This document shows positions 18,094-28,632 of a DNA stretch of 62,294 nucleotides, one piece after another. Source of the DNA: Phycicoccus flavus (GTDB lineage: Bacteria > Actinomycetota > Actinomycetes > Actinomycetales > Dermatophilaceae); assembly GCF_004025965.2 (NCBI RefSeq), contig NZ_SAYU02000017.1, positions 1 to 62,294 on the forward strand, in the 5' to 3' direction. The notes below the pieces were generated by a model. The model was not told where the DNA came from. It made no database searches and worked only from the letters and a program-made list of their open reading frames with translations. Made by a program: the position numbers and the translations under genes. Each line of letters starts with the position of its first letter. The stretch's first letter is position 1.

Positions 18094-18738
18094 GTGGGCT
18101 TCGCTGACGGCTCGGCTCCGCCGCCCGAGTGGGCGGCCGAGCCGGCCGGCGACGGCTCCGGTCGGCGCGGGCGGCGGAGTGGTCGAGGTGTGGGAACGCG
18201 CCGGGCCGCCCCGCGGCCGGACCCGGAGGCCGACCCGCGCACCCGCGGCGAGGAGCCGGACCCGCACGACTGGGCCCGGCAGATCGTCCTGCGGCAGCTG
18301 ACCGCGGGGCCCCGCAGCCGGTCCCAGCTGGCGCAGGCGCTGCGCCGCAAGGACTGCCCCGGGGAGGTCGCGGACGCTGTCCTGGACCGGATGGAGGAGG
18401 TCGGCCTCGTCGACGACGGCGCCTACGCCGGCATGCTCGTGCGATCGCAGCAGGCCGGGCGCGGGCTCGCCCGGCGGGCGCTGCGCCAGGAGCTGCGCAA
18501 GAAGGGTGTCGACGACGACACCGCGGCCGCGGCCCTGGCCGAGGTCGACCCCCACGACGAGGAGGAGCGGGCTCGACAGCTCGTCGCGAAGAAGCTGCGG
18601 ACGATGCACGGCCTCGAGCCCCACGTCCAGACCCGCCGGCTCGCCGGCATGCTCGCCCGCAAGGGCTACGACGGTGAGGTCGCGATGCGCGTGGTCCGCG
18701 AGGCCGTCCGCGACGCCCCCGAGCACCAGCGCGACTGA
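18094..18738 (+). CDS. recX: Regulatory protein RecX
   Basis: Inhibitor or modulator of RecA filaments. 214 residues from GTG 18094: a charged, disordered N-terminal stretch of about 55 residues, then the three-helix repeats typical of RecX (ARQIVLRQLTAGPRSRSQLA, LVDDGAYAGMLVRS, LRQELRKKGVDDDTAAAAL, RLAGMLARKGYDGEVAMRVV). A second in-frame GTG at 18190, after CGAGGT, would give a 182-residue protein closer to mycobacterial RecX; the start is uncertain. Its position directly behind recA supports the call. Convergent with the YccF gene, 27 bp away. Confidence 0.92.
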   Translation: MGFADGSAPPPEWAAEPAGDGSGRRGRRSGRGVGTRRAAPRPDPEADPRTRGEEPDPHDWARQIVLRQLTAGPRSRSQLAQALRRKDCPGEVADAVLDRMEEVGLVDDGAYAGMLVRSQQAGRGLARRALRQELRKKGVDDDTAAAALAEVDPHDEEERARQLVAKKLRTMHGLEPHVQTRRLAGMLARKGYDGEVAMRVVREAVRDAPEHQRD

Positions 18739-18765
18739 CCGCCGCGTCCTCGCCGGGCCGGCCGG

Positions 18766-19176
18766 TCAGAAGGAGTGCAGCGGGCGGGCCCCGGCCGGGA
18801 TGGAGTCGCGGGGCACGATGTCCTTGCCGTAGGGGACGAGCGAGACCGGGATGAGCTTGAGGTTGGCCACCGCCAGGGGGATGCCGACGATCGTCACGGC
18901 CTGCGCGACCGCGGTCGTGAGGTGACCGAGCGCCAGCCACCAGCCGGCGAGCAGGATCCATACGATGTTGAGGACGAGCGCCCCACCGCCCGAGCCCGGC
19001 TTGTCGACGACGGCCCGTCCGAACGGCCACAGCGCGTAGCTGGCCATCCGGAAGGAGGCGACCCCGAGCGGGATGGTCACGACGAGCACGCAGAACACCA
19101 CGCCGGCCAGGGCGTAGCCCAGGGCGAGCCAGAAGCCGCCGAAGACGAACCAGATGACGTTGAGCAGCGTGCGCAC
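18766..19176 (-). CDS. YccF-family (DUF307) inner membrane protein
   Basis: 136-residue membrane protein with two copies of a YccF motif: LLNVIWFVFGGFWLALGYAL near the N terminus and LNIVWILLAGWWLALGHLTT in the middle, each followed by IPLGVASFRMASY or IPLAVANLKLIPV. Four hydrophobic segments are predicted. Function unknown. The GTG start is supported by GGAGG five bases upstream. Divergent from the ATP-grasp gene. Confidence 0.87.
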   Translation of the reverse strand: MRTLLNVIWFVFGGFWLALGYALAGVVFCVLVVTIPLGVASFRMASYALWPFGRAVVDKPGSGGGALVLNIVWILLAGWWLALGHLTTAVAQAVTIVGIPLAVANLKLIPVSLVPYGKDIVPRDSIPAGARPLHSF

Positions 19177-19320
19177 GGTGCCTCCAGGAGGTCGGCCGGG
19201 TGGGCCGGACGGGAATCGCGGTACGCCCCAGCCTGTCACGACGCCCGGCCGGCGCCCATCGGGGATGTCCCGGAAACACGCCGGAGACCCGGCGGTGATG
19301 ACATGGTCACCGATTCCCCC

Positions 19321-19332
19321 TAGGTTCGGAGG
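19321..19332 (+). promoter_or_regulatory. Leaderless promoter of the ATP-grasp gene
   Basis: TAGGTT (19321-19326) is followed by six bases and the GTG at 19333. The six bases CGGAGG also contain GGAGG, but it abuts the GTG too closely to act as a normal ribosome-binding site, so leaderless initiation is favoured. Confidence 0.5.
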
Positions 19333-20970
19333 GTGAGCGAGCCGACGACGACCGACCCGAACGGCAGCCTCTTCGACGGCTACCGGCTGGGCGCCGCCTG
19401 GGACGAGATGCTCGGCACGCCGGGGGAGCCGCGCACCCCGTACAAGCCCGTCTTCCACACCCTCCGCTCGATGCGCGGCGCCACGCTCAAGGAGCGTGCG
19501 GACATCCTCGCCCGCTCCTACCTCGACCAGGGCGTCACCTTCGACTACGCCGGGGAGGAGCGCCCGTTCCCGCTCGACGCCGTGCCGCGCGTCATCTCCG
19601 CCCACGAGTGGCAGATCATCGAGTCCGGTGTGGCGCAGCGGGTCACCGCGCTCGAGACCTTCCTGGACGACATCTACTCGCGGGAGGGGGAGATCCCCCG
19701 CGCGGTGCACGAGGGCATCGTCCCGTGGAAGCTCATCGCCTCCTCCAGCCACTACCACCGCGCCGTCATGGGCATCCGGCCGCCGAACGGCGTCCGGGTG
19801 CACGTCGCCGGCGTCGACCTCATCCGCGACGAGCAGGGCACCTTCCGGGTCCTCGAGGACAACGTCCGCGTCCCGAGCGGGGTCAGCTACGTCATCGCCA
19901 ACCGCCGGGCCATGGCCAACGTCTTCCCCGAGGCCTTCGCGACGATGCGCATCCGCCCGGTCCACGACTACCCGCGGATGCTGCTCTCGGCGCTGCGGGC
20001 GGCCGCCCCGGACGGGGCGGGCGACCCCACGGTCGTCGTCCTCACCCCGGGCGTCTTCAACTCCGCGTACTTCGAGCACGCCCTCCTCGCCCGGATGATG
20101 GGCGTCGAGCTCGTCGAGGGCCGCGACCTCGTCTGCGTCGGCGGCCAGGTGCGCATGCGCACGACCACCGGGGACCGTCCGGTCGACGTCATCTACCGCC
20201 GGGTCGACGACGACTTCATCGACCCCGTCCACTTCCGCGGCGACTCGGTGCTCGGGGTCGCCGGTCTGACCTCGGCCATGCGCGCCGCCCGGGTCAGCGT
20301 CGCCAACGCCGTGGGCAACGGCGTCGCCGACGACAAGCTCATCTACAGCTACCTGCCCGACCTCATCCGCTTCTACCTCGACGAGGACCCGATCCTGCCC
20401 AACGTCGACACCTTCCGCTGCGCCGACGGCGGGGACGCGCTGCGCCACGTCATCGACCACCTCGACGAGATGGTCGTCAAGCCGGTGGACGGCTCGGGCG
20501 GCAAGGGCCTCGTCGTCGGACCCAAGGCCGACGGTGCGACGCTGGACCGGCTGCGGCGCACCCTGGAGGAGGACCCCCGCGGCTGGATCGCGCAGCCGGT
20601 GGTCCAGCTCTCCACCGTGCCGACCTTCATCGACGGTGCCCTCGCCCCGCGGCACGTCGACCTGCGCCCCTTCGCCGTCAACGACGGCGAGCGGGTGCGC
20701 GTGCTGCCCGGCGGTCTCACCCGGGTGGCGCTGCCCGAGGGCGAGCTCGTCGTCAACAGCAGCCAGGGCGGCGGGTCCAAGGACACCTGGGTGCTCTCGG
20801 ACCGGCGCGCCAGCGTCCCGGCCACGATGACCGCGACCGAGAACCGGGAGGTCGTCGTCATGAGCGCCCCGACGGCCTCGCTCGAGGACAGCATGCGCGC
20901 CCAGCAGCAACAACAGCAGCAGGAACGCGACCGCAGCGCCGGCGCGGCCGGGGGTGACCGCGCGTGCTGA
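19333..20970 (+). CDS. Circularly permuted type-2 ATP-grasp protein (DUF404/DUF407)
   Basis: 545 residues resembling the CP_ATPgrasp family: ITS-type elements include YKPVFHTLRSMR, RVLEDNVRVPSGVSYVIANR, DEMVVKPVDGSGGKGLVVGP (nucleotide-binding Lys and Gly-rich loop) and HVDLRPFAV. ATP-grasp enzymes join a carboxylate to an amine, so a peptide or amide product is likely; the substrate is unknown. The C terminus is odd: a run of seven Gln (residues 524-530) before a charged tail. The last seven bases overlap the next gene. The three-gene group with alpha-E and transglutaminase proteins is widespread but uncharacterised. Confidence 0.9.
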   Translation: MSEPTTTDPNGSLFDGYRLGAAWDEMLGTPGEPRTPYKPVFHTLRSMRGATLKERADILARSYLDQGVTFDYAGEERPFPLDAVPRVISAHEWQIIESGVAQRVTALETFLDDIYSREGEIPRAVHEGIVPWKLIASSSHYHRAVMGIRPPNGVRVHVAGVDLIRDEQGTFRVLEDNVRVPSGVSYVIANRRAMANVFPEAFATMRIRPVHDYPRMLLSALRAAAPDGAGDPTVVVLTPGVFNSAYFEHALLARMMGVELVEGRDLVCVGGQVRMRTTTGDRPVDVIYRRVDDDFIDPVHFRGDSVLGVAGLTSAMRAARVSVANAVGNGVADDKLIYSYLPDLIRFYLDEDPILPNVDTFRCADGGDALRHVIDHLDEMVVKPVDGSGGKGLVVGPKADGATLDRLRRTLEEDPRGWIAQPVVQLSTVPTFIDGALAPRHVDLRPFAVNDGERVRVLPGGLTRVALPEGELVVNSSQGGGSKDTWVLSDRRASVPATMTATENREVVVMSAPTASLEDSMRAQQQQQQQERDRSAGAAGGDRAC

Positions 20971-21890
20971 GCCGGATCGCCGAGTCCCTCTTCTGGATCG
21001 GCCGGTACACCGAGCGCGCCGACGGGACCGCCCGGATCGTCGACGTCCTGCGCCTCCAGCTGCTCGAGGACCCCGCGGCCGACGAGGCCGCCGCCTCGCA
21101 CACCGTCCTGTCGGTGATCATGGGCCTCCCGGGCCGTCCCGAGGCGACGTTCGACGACGTCGGCGCCTCGCTCGTCTTCGACCGGTCCAACGCGAGCTCG
21201 ATCACGGGTGCCTGGTTCGCCGCCCGCGAGAACGCCCGCCGCGCCCGCGAGACGCTCTCGACCGAGCTGTGGGAGGGCATCAACACGACGTGGCACCGCT
21301 GGAACGGCTTCGGCCGCGGCGTCGTCACCGACCGGCACCTGTCGTGGGTGCGCGAGCGGGCAGCGCTCGTCTCCGGCATCGCCGACTCGACGATGTCGCA
21401 CGACGAGGCCTGGGACTTTCTCGTCCTCGGCCGCAGCGTGGAACGCGCGGACATGACCGCCCGGCTCGTCGCCACCGGAGGGCTGCCCGGCGGGGGCGCG
21501 CCGTGGTCGGTCGTCCTGTCCAGCTGCGGGGCCCAGCAGGCGTTCATGCGCAGCCAGCGCGGCCTGCTCACCGACGAGCGCGCGGCCGCCTTCCTCGTCC
21601 TGGACCGCGAGTTCCCGCGCTCGGTGCACTTCTCGCTCCTCGAGGCCGAGCACCGCCTGGCCGCCCTCACCCCGCCGCAGACCGAGGGCATCGGCATCGC
21701 CGACGAGGCCCGTCGCCAGCTGGGGCGCATCCGCACCTCGCTGGAGTACCGCAACCCGCAGGACGTCATCGCCGACCTGCCGGCGCAGATGCGCCGGGTC
21801 CAGACCGCCGTCGACGCCGCGTCGACCGCCATCGCCACCCGCTACTTCCAGTCCGGACCCCTGCCGACCTGGACGAGGGACGTGATCTGA
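20964..21890 (+). CDS. Alpha-E domain-containing protein (DUF403)
   Basis: 308 residues, almost all alpha-helical, beginning LSRIAESLFWIGRYTERADGTARIVDV, the signature start of alpha-E proteins. Later segments ENARRARETLSTELWEGIN and DFLVLGRSVERADMTARLV are also typical. The family always travels with the permuted ATP-grasp protein and is presumed to assist it. The GTG start overlaps the ATP-grasp stop by seven bases; the stop lies one base before the transglutaminase start. Confidence 0.9.
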   Translation: MLSRIAESLFWIGRYTERADGTARIVDVLRLQLLEDPAADEAAASHTVLSVIMGLPGRPEATFDDVGASLVFDRSNASSITGAWFAARENARRARETLSTELWEGINTTWHRWNGFGRGVVTDRHLSWVRERAALVSGIADSTMSHDEAWDFLVLGRSVERADMTARLVATGGLPGGGAPWSVVLSSCGAQQAFMRSQRGLLTDERAAAFLVLDREFPRSVHFSLLEAEHRLAALTPPQTEGIGIADEARRQLGRIRTSLEYRNPQDVIADLPAQMRRVQTAVDAASTAIATRYFQSGPLPTWTRDVI

Positions 21891-21891
21891 G

Positions 21892-22731
21892 GTGCGCCGC
21901 TACCGCATCGTGCACACGACCGCGCTGGCCTACGACGGGCCCGTGCGCGCCGCCCACAACGAGCTGCGGATGACCCCGCTCAACGAGCCGGGCCAGACGA
22001 CGCTGGAGAACCGCATCCGCATCCGCCCGATGACGTGGAGCAACGTCTACCGCGACCACTGGGGCACCCACGTCATGGCGATGGAGAGCCTGTCGGAGCA
22101 CCGGCGCCTCGACATCGAGGCGATCTCGACCGTCGAGCGGTCCGACGCGGTCGACCACGGCCCCGGCGCCGGGTGGGACGCCGTGCGCGACCCGGCGGTG
22201 CAGGACCGCCTCTACGAGTGGCTCATGCTCTCGCCGCGAACGCAGCCCGGTGAGGGCGTGCTCGCCCTCGTCGACGCCGTGCGGGACGCCGCCACGCCAC
22301 GGGAGGCCGCCGACGGCGTCTGCGCCCGGGTCCGCGCCGAGATGGAGTACCGGCCGGGGTCCACCGGGGTGAGCAGCCGCGGCGCGGAGGCCTGGGACGA
22401 CCGGGCCGGGGTCTGCCAGGACTTCGCGCACGTCACCGTCGGCGCGCTGCGCACCCTCGGCATCCCGGCGCGGTACGTGTCCGGCTACCTCGTCCCCCGG
22501 GCCGACCTCGCCGTCGGCGAGTCCGCCACCGGTGAGAGCCACGCGTGGGTCGAGTTCTGGGACGACGCCTGGGTCGCCGCCGACCCGACCAACGGCATCC
22601 GGGTGGGGCAGGACCACGTCGTCGTGGCCCGTGGTCGCGACTACGACGACGTCCCGCCGTTCAAGGGCATCTACTCGGGGCGCGCGACCGCCGCCCAGGA
22701 GGTCGTCGTGACGATGAGCCGCCTGGCCTGA
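21892..22731 (+). CDS. Transglutaminase-family (cysteine protease-like) protein
   Basis: 279 residues. The N-terminal domain ([26 protein letters not shown]) is the bacterial transglutaminase N-terminal region; the catalytic core shows C175 (GVCQDFAHV), H217 (ESHAWVEFW) and D231 (DPTNG). Such proteins could make or cleave isopeptide or peptide bonds, matching an ATP-grasp partner. No signal peptide is seen, so it is probably cytoplasmic. Third gene of the trio. Confidence 0.9.
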   Translation: MRRYRIVHTTALAYDGPVRAAHNELRMTPLNEPGQTTLENRIRIRPMTWSNVYRDHWGTHVMAMESLSEHRRLDIEAISTVERSDAVDHGPGAGWDAVRDPAVQDRLYEWLMLSPRTQPGEGVLALVDAVRDAATPREAADGVCARVRAEMEYRPGSTGVSSRGAEAWDDRAGVCQDFAHVTVGALRTLGIPARYVSGYLVPRADLAVGESATGESHAWVEFWDDAWVAADPTNGIRVGQDHVVVARGRDYDDVPPFKGIYSGRATAAQEVVVTMSRLA

Positions 22732-22834
22732 GCCGGGGCCGCGACCCGACCGGGGCGGGCCCCGTCGGTGGGCACTCCTACAGTGGGCGGCGACGAGGTC
22801 GTGGAGACGCCGCGGTCGAGGTGGAGGGAACGCG

Positions 22835-23839
22835 ATGGTGGACGCCGTGGAGGCCGAGGGGCTGGTCAAGGTCTACGGCTCCGGGGAGGGCGAGGTCCGG
22901 GCCCTGGACGGCCTGGACCTGCGCGTCGCCGAGGGCACGGTCGTCGGGCTGCTCGGGCCGAACGGGGCGGGCAAGACGACGACGATCAAGGTGCTCACCA
23001 CGCTGCTCGTCCCGGACGCCGGGTCCGCGCGGGTCCGGGGCACCGACGTCCTGCGTGATCCCGGTGGCGTGCGCAGCACCATCGGGGTCAGCGGGCAGTA
23101 CGCCGCGGTCGACGAGTACCTCACGGGGTTCGAGAACCTCGACATGGTCGGCCGCCTCTACCACCTCGGGTCGGGAGCCGCCAAGGAGCGGGCCCGCGAG
23201 CTGCTCGAGCAGTTCGACCTCGCCGACGCCGCCGACCGCCAGGTCAAGGGGTACTCCGGCGGGATGCGCCGGCGCCTCGACCTCGCGGGCGCGCTCGTCG
23301 CCCGGCCACCGGTGCTGTTCCTCGACGAGCCGACGACCGGGCTCGACCCGCGCTCGCGCCTCGGGATGTGGAAGGTCATCGACGACCTCGTCAAGGGCGG
23401 CACGACGCTGCTGCTCACCACGCAGTACCTCGAGGAGGCCGACCAGCTGGCCGACCGGATCGCCGTCATCGACCACGGCCGGGTCATCGCCGAGGGCACC
23501 GCCGACGACCTCAAGGAGCAGGTCGGCGGGGAGCGGGTCGAGGTCGTCGTCGAGGACGCCGCCTCGCTCGGGTCCGCGCGCGAGGCGCTGGCCGGGCTCG
23601 GCCGCGGCGAGGCGGTCGTCGACGAGCGGTCGCGCCGGCTCACCGTGCCGGTCAGCGGCGGGGCGAGCGTCCTCGTCGAGGCCGTCCGCCGGCTCGACGA
23701 CGCCGGGGTCGGCGTGTCCGACCTCGGGCTGCGTCGCCCGACCCTCGACGACGTCTTCCTCACCCTCACCGGCCGGGCGACCGAGGAGCCGGACGACTCG
23801 GACGGGGCGACCCGCGAGACCCAGGAGGTTGCCGGATGA
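22835..23839 (+). CDS. Daunorubicin-resistance-type ABC transporter ATP-binding protein
   Basis: ATPase of 334 residues. Walker A GPNGAGKT (about residues 45-52), signature [10 protein letters not shown], Walker [15 protein letters not shown] and the switch region [14 protein letters not shown], where Gln replaces His as in DrrA proteins. A C-terminal DUF4162-like domain ends [11 protein letters not shown]. The ATG has GGAGGG seven bases upstream, and a -10 candidate TACAGT lies at 22779-22784. Overlaps the permease gene by four bases. Confidence 0.93.
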   Translation: MVDAVEAEGLVKVYGSGEGEVRALDGLDLRVAEGTVVGLLGPNGAGKTTTIKVLTTLLVPDAGSARVRGTDVLRDPGGVRSTIGVSGQYAAVDEYLTGFENLDMVGRLYHLGSGAAKERARELLEQFDLADAADRQVKGYSGGMRRRLDLAGALVARPPVLFLDEPTTGLDPRSRLGMWKVIDDLVKGGTTLLLTTQYLEEADQLADRIAVIDHGRVIAEGTADDLKEQVGGERVEVVVEDAASLGSAREALAGLGRGEAVVDERSRRLTVPVSGGASVLVEAVRRLDDAGVGVSDLGLRRPTLDDVFLTLTGRATEEPDDSDGATRETQEVAG

Positions 23840-24645
23840 CCTCCCTCGCGCACACCGCGGCCGACGCCGTCACCGTCACCCGGCGCAACCTGATCAAGAT
23901 CCGGCGGGTCCCCGACCTGCTCGTCTTCACGACGCTGCAGCCGATCATGTTCGTCCTGCTCTTCGCCTACGTCTTCGGCGGGGCGATCGGCGAGCAGAAC
24001 ACCGGCATCGACTACAAGGAGTTCCTCATCGCGGGGATCTTCGCCCAGACGGTCGTCTTCGGCAGCACGTTCACCGGCTTCAGCCTGGCCGAGGACCTGC
24101 AGAAGGGGTTCATCGACCGGTTCCGCACCCTGCCGATGTCGCCGGCCGCGGTGCTGCTCGGGCGGACCGCCTCCGACGTCGTCAACAACCTCATCAGCCT
24201 CCTCGTCATGGGGCTGAGCGGGCTCGTCGTCGGCTGGCGGATCCGCAGCAACCCGCTCGACGCCCTCGGCGGCTTCCTGCTGCTGCTCCTGTTCGCCTAC
24301 GCGGTCTCGTGGATCATGGCACTCGTCGGGCTGCTCGTGCGCACCCCGGAGGTCGTCAACAATGCGGCCTTCATCGTCATCTTCCCGCTGACCTTCATCG
24401 CCAACACCTTCGTCAGCCCCGAGACGCTGCCCGGGCCCCTGCGCACCTTCGCGTACTGGAACCCGGTGTCCAGCGTCACCCAGGCCGCCCGCGAGCTGTT
24501 CGGCAACACCAACCCGCAGTTCCCACCGCCGGACGTCTGGCCGCTGCAGCACCCCGTCGTCTACTCGCTGCTGTGGTCGGCGGCCGTGCTCCTGGTCTTC
24601 GTCCCGCTCTCGGTCCGGCAGTACCAGCGCACCACCTCCCGCTGA
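23836..24645 (+). CDS. DrrB-type ABC transporter permease
   Basis: Membrane subunit of 269 residues with about six helices. [21 protein letters not shown] and [20 protein letters not shown] are characteristic of DrrB-family drug/lipid exporter permeases. The ATG overlaps the stop of the ATPase gene, so the pair is one exporter. Unlike the system at 11.5-14.1 kb, it has a single permease, expected to act as a homodimer. Cargo unknown. Confidence 0.92.
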   Translation: MTSLAHTAADAVTVTRRNLIKIRRVPDLLVFTTLQPIMFVLLFAYVFGGAIGEQNTGIDYKEFLIAGIFAQTVVFGSTFTGFSLAEDLQKGFIDRFRTLPMSPAAVLLGRTASDVVNNLISLLVMGLSGLVVGWRIRSNPLDALGGFLLLLLFAYAVSWIMALVGLLVRTPEVVNNAAFIVIFPLTFIANTFVSPETLPGPLRTFAYWNPVSSVTQAARELFGNTNPQFPPPDVWPLQHPVVYSLLWSAAVLLVFVPLSVRQYQRTTSR

Positions 24646-24683
24646 GCGCCGGACGGCGTGGCGGCACGTACCCTGGACGCGCC

Positions 24684-26183
<1,500 letters not shown>

Positions 26184-26201
<18 letters not shown>

Positions 26202-26258
26202 CCCGGGACCGGGCGGGACCGGGGCGGCCCCGGACACGGCTGCGCCCGCCTGCTCGGC
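26184..26258 (+). repeat. Short direct repeat at the miaB 3' end
   Basis: CCCGCCTGCTCGGC occurs at 26184-26197, inside the last miaB codons, and at 26245-26258, with GACCGGGCG following in both places. The period is 61 bp, so a small local duplication probably gave rise to it. Confidence 0.45.
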
Positions 26259-26307
26259 GAGGACCGGGCGAGACGGGCGCGCGTGGATGCGATGGCGCCG
26301 GGGCGGG

Positions 26308-26511
26308 TCAGCCCATCAGCGCGAGGGTGCCGAGGACGGCTCCCACGACGGCGGCGATGCCGACGACGGCGAGGGCCGGCAGCAGCCGGGTGCGGCGACG
26401 GGCCCGGGTCTGGGCGCGCTCGCGGTTGGTCTCCTCGACGGCGGCGTAGAGGGGCGAGGGGTCGAAGGGCTGGATGTCCAGCTTGGGGAGCCCTGAGGTC
26501 CAGTGCGACAC
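26308..26511 (-). CDS. Small single-pass membrane protein of unknown function
   Basis: 67 residues from GTG 26511 (another GTG at 26520 is possible but sits one base from the GGAAGG ribosome-binding site). The N-terminal half is soluble (WTSGLPKLDIQPFDPSPLYAAVEE), followed by an Arg-rich stretch and one C-terminal helix (LLPALAVVGIAAVVGAVLGTLALM). That is a tail-anchored topology with the N terminus inside. A -10 candidate TACGGT lies upstream (26552-26547, minus strand). I do not recognise the family. Confidence 0.6.
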   Translation of the reverse strand: MSHWTSGLPKLDIQPFDPSPLYAAVEETNRERAQTRARRRTRLLPALAVVGIAAVVGAVLGTLALMG

Positions 26512-26642
26512 GAGCGTCACGTCCTTCCGGTGGCGAGAGTGGGACCACCGTAGTGACGCCACGGGCCCCGACGCACCCCGTTCGAGGGCCCCGACACGCC
26601 TTCGGTCCGAATGCCGCGGCGATGGTGTCCGAACGGACGAGA

Positions 26643-26667
26643 CCCCCCGGCGCGTCGCGCCGAGGGG
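26643..26667 (-). terminator. Possible terminator after the MT0933-like gene
   Basis: Inverted repeat: CCCC and GGCGC pair with GCGCC and GGGG across a GTC loop, with a two-base internal mismatch. It lies 16 bp past the stop at 26684 on the minus strand. There is no U-run, so confidence is modest. Confidence 0.4.
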
Positions 26668-26683
26668 CCTCACGCCGGGTGGC

Positions 26684-26875
26684 TCAGCGCTCGCCGATCA
26701 TCCCGTCGGCCCGGGTCTGGGCCTGGTCCACGTGGTCGGCGTACTTCTCGCCGGTGGCCGAGTCGGCGGCGTCGCCGCCGCGCTCGATGGCCTGGTCGCT
26801 GAGCGACTCGACCTGGTCGGGGTGCTGGTCGGAGAGCTCGGAGAGCTTGTCCTTGGCGTTGTCGAGGAATCCCAT
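26684..26875 (-). CDS. MT0933/Rv0909-like antitoxin family protein
   Basis: 63 residues, highly charged, starting MGFLDNAKDKLSELSDQHPD and continuing with GGDAADSATGEKYADHVDQA. This matches the remembered pattern of the MT0933_antitox family. Despite the name, no toxin gene lies beside it, and such solitary copies may have another role. AGGAGG lies six bases before the ATG. Confidence 0.72.
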   Translation of the reverse strand: MGFLDNAKDKLSELSDQHPDQVESLSDQAIERGGDAADSATGEKYADHVDQAQTRADGMIGER

Positions 26876-27008
26876 CGGCGGCCTCCTGGCGGTGGGGGAC
26901 GGTGGACGCGCTCCGTGGCGGAGCACCTCCAGTCCACACCCGTTCCGCGGGCGGCGCCACCCCCGGCCCGCACCGGTGACGCCGCGGGGTTCTGGAAGAA
27001 TCCGAGGC

Positions 27009-27614
27009 ATGACCATCCGCCCCGTCGTCATCACCGGCGAGCCCGTCCTGCACCGGCGCGCCGAGCCGGTCTCCGTCATCGACGACGAGGTCCGCGAGCT
27101 CGTCGCGGACATGTTCGAGACGATGGACGCGGCCCGGGGCGTCGGTCTGGCCGCACCGCAGGTCGGGGTGGGACTGCGCATCTTCACCTGGCAGCTGGCC
27201 AACGACGACGGCATCCCGCCCCGCGGGGTCGTCATCAACCCCTATCTCGTCGCCGCCAAGCCGGTCGTCGGCGACCCCGACCCGCACGAGGAGTCCGAGG
27301 GCTGCCTCTCGGTGCCGGGGGAGTCCTTCCCGCTGCGGCGCGGGGAGCGGGCCACGCTCACCGGCCAGGACGTCGACGGCCGCGAGCTGCGCTACGAGGC
27401 CACCGGCTGGTTCGCCCGGATGCTCCAGCACGAGTACGACCACCTCAACGGCTTCCTCTACGTCGACCGCCTCGCCGACCCCTGGGCCCGCAAGGCGAAG
27501 AAGGCCGTCCGGGCCAACGGGTGGGGCAAGCCGGGCGGCTCGTGGATGCCCGGGGTGGACCGCGACCCCTTCGGCCACGACGACGAGACGCCCGACGCCG
27601 ACCGCGTCGACTGA
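27009..27614 (+). CDS. def: Peptide deformylase
   Basis: Removes the formyl group from nascent proteins. 201 residues; motif 1 GVGLAAPQ (44-51), motif 2 EGCLSVPG with metal ligand C99, motif 3 HEYDH (H141, E142, H145). A C-terminal extension of about 35 residues (GGSWMPGVDRDPFGHDDE) is common in actinobacterial enzymes. The ATG lies seven bases after AAGAAT, a weak -10. Directly upstream of miaA. Confidence 0.95.
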   Translation: MTIRPVVITGEPVLHRRAEPVSVIDDEVRELVADMFETMDAARGVGLAAPQVGVGLRIFTWQLANDDGIPPRGVVINPYLVAAKPVVGDPDPHEESEGCLSVPGESFPLRRGERATLTGQDVDGRELRYEATGWFARMLQHEYDHLNGFLYVDRLADPWARKAKKAVRANGWGKPGGSWMPGVDRDPFGHDDETPDADRVD

Positions 27615-27639
27615 CCGGGCACGGCACCGCCGGTCCGTC

Positions 27640-28632
27640 GTGACTCCTCCTGAGGTCGACCCCGTGGCGCCGGCGACCCCGGATCCCGGGCTCGTCGTCG
27701 CCGTCGTCGGGCCCACCGCCACGGGCAAGTCCGACCTCGGCGTCGCGCTCGCGCTGCGGCTGGGCGGTGAGGTCGTCGGGGCGGACGCCTCGCAGCTGTA
27801 CCGGGGCATGGACATCGGCACGGCCAAGCTCGCCCCGGACGAGCGGCAGGGGGTCCCGCACCACCAGCTCGACGTCCTCGACGTCACCGAGGAGGCCACC
27901 GTCGCCGCGTACCAGCGCGACGCCCGGGCCGACCTCGAGGGGGTGCTGCGGCGGGGCCGGGTGCCGCTGGTCGTCGGCGGGTCCGGCCTGTACGTGCGGG
28001 CGGCCCTGGACCGGCTGCAGATCCCGCCCACCGACCCCGCCGTGCGCGCCGCGCTGGAGGCCCGGGCGCAGGACGAGGGCGGCGCGGCACTGTTCGCCGA
28101 GCTCGGCCGTCTGGACCCCGTCGCCGCGGCCGCCATCGAGCCCGCGAACACCCGCCGGGTGGTGCGGGCGCTCGAGGTCGTCGAGCTCACCGGACGCCCC
28201 TTCAGCGCGACCATGCCCCGCCGCGAGCACGTGCGGCCCACCGTCGTCCTCGGCCTCCGCCTGGACCGTGAGCGGCTCGACCGCCGGATCGAGCAGCGGA
28301 CGCGGGCGATGTTCGACGCCGGGCTCGTCGAGGAGACCGCCGGGCTCGCCGGCCGCGGCCTGCGCGAGGGGCGCACCGCGAGCCGGGCCGTCGGCTACGC
28401 GCAGGCGCTCGCCGTCCTCGACGGGACGATGACGCTCGCCGAGGCGGTGGCCGACACCGCCGCCCGCACCCGGCGGCTCGTCCGGCGCCAGGAGTCCTGG
28501 TTCGGCGCGGACCCGCGGGTGCACTGGCTCGACGCCCTCGCCCCGGACCTGCTCGGGCGCGCCGCGGCGCTCGTCGAGGAGGCGGCGCACTGGCTGCGGC
28601 GCGAGGGATGGGACGATGGCGGGCATGGCTGA
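27640..28632 (+). CDS. miaA: tRNA dimethylallyltransferase MiaA
   Basis: Adds a dimethylallyl group to A37 of tRNA, the step before MiaB. 330 residues: P-loop GPTATGKS (24-31), DASQLYRGMDIGTAK, and VVGGSGLYVRA. The GTG start (GTGACTCCTCCTGAG) lies 25 bp after def. It overlaps the start of dapF by 17 bp. miaB is 1.4 kb upstream, with def and two minus-strand genes between. Confidence 0.95.
   Translation: MTPPEVDPVAPATPDPGLVVAVVGPTATGKSDLGVALALRLGGEVVGADASQLYRGMDIGTAKLAPDERQGVPHHQLDVLDVTEEATVAAYQRDARADLEGVLRRGRVPLVVGGSGLYVRAALDRLQIPPTDPAVRAALEARAQDEGGAALFAELGRLDPVAAAAIEPANTRRVVRALEVVELTGRPFSATMPRREHVRPTVVLGLRLDRERLDRRIEQRTRAMFDAGLVEETAGLAGRGLREGRTASRAVGYAQALAVLDGTMTLAEAVADTAARTRRLVRRQESWFGADPRVHWLDALAPDLLGRAAALVEEAAHWLRREGWDDGGHG

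Noticed and set aside
26684-26875. Complete toxin-antitoxin module
   Set aside because: No toxin-like gene adjoins it on either side; the neighbour at 26308 is a tail-anchored membrane protein.
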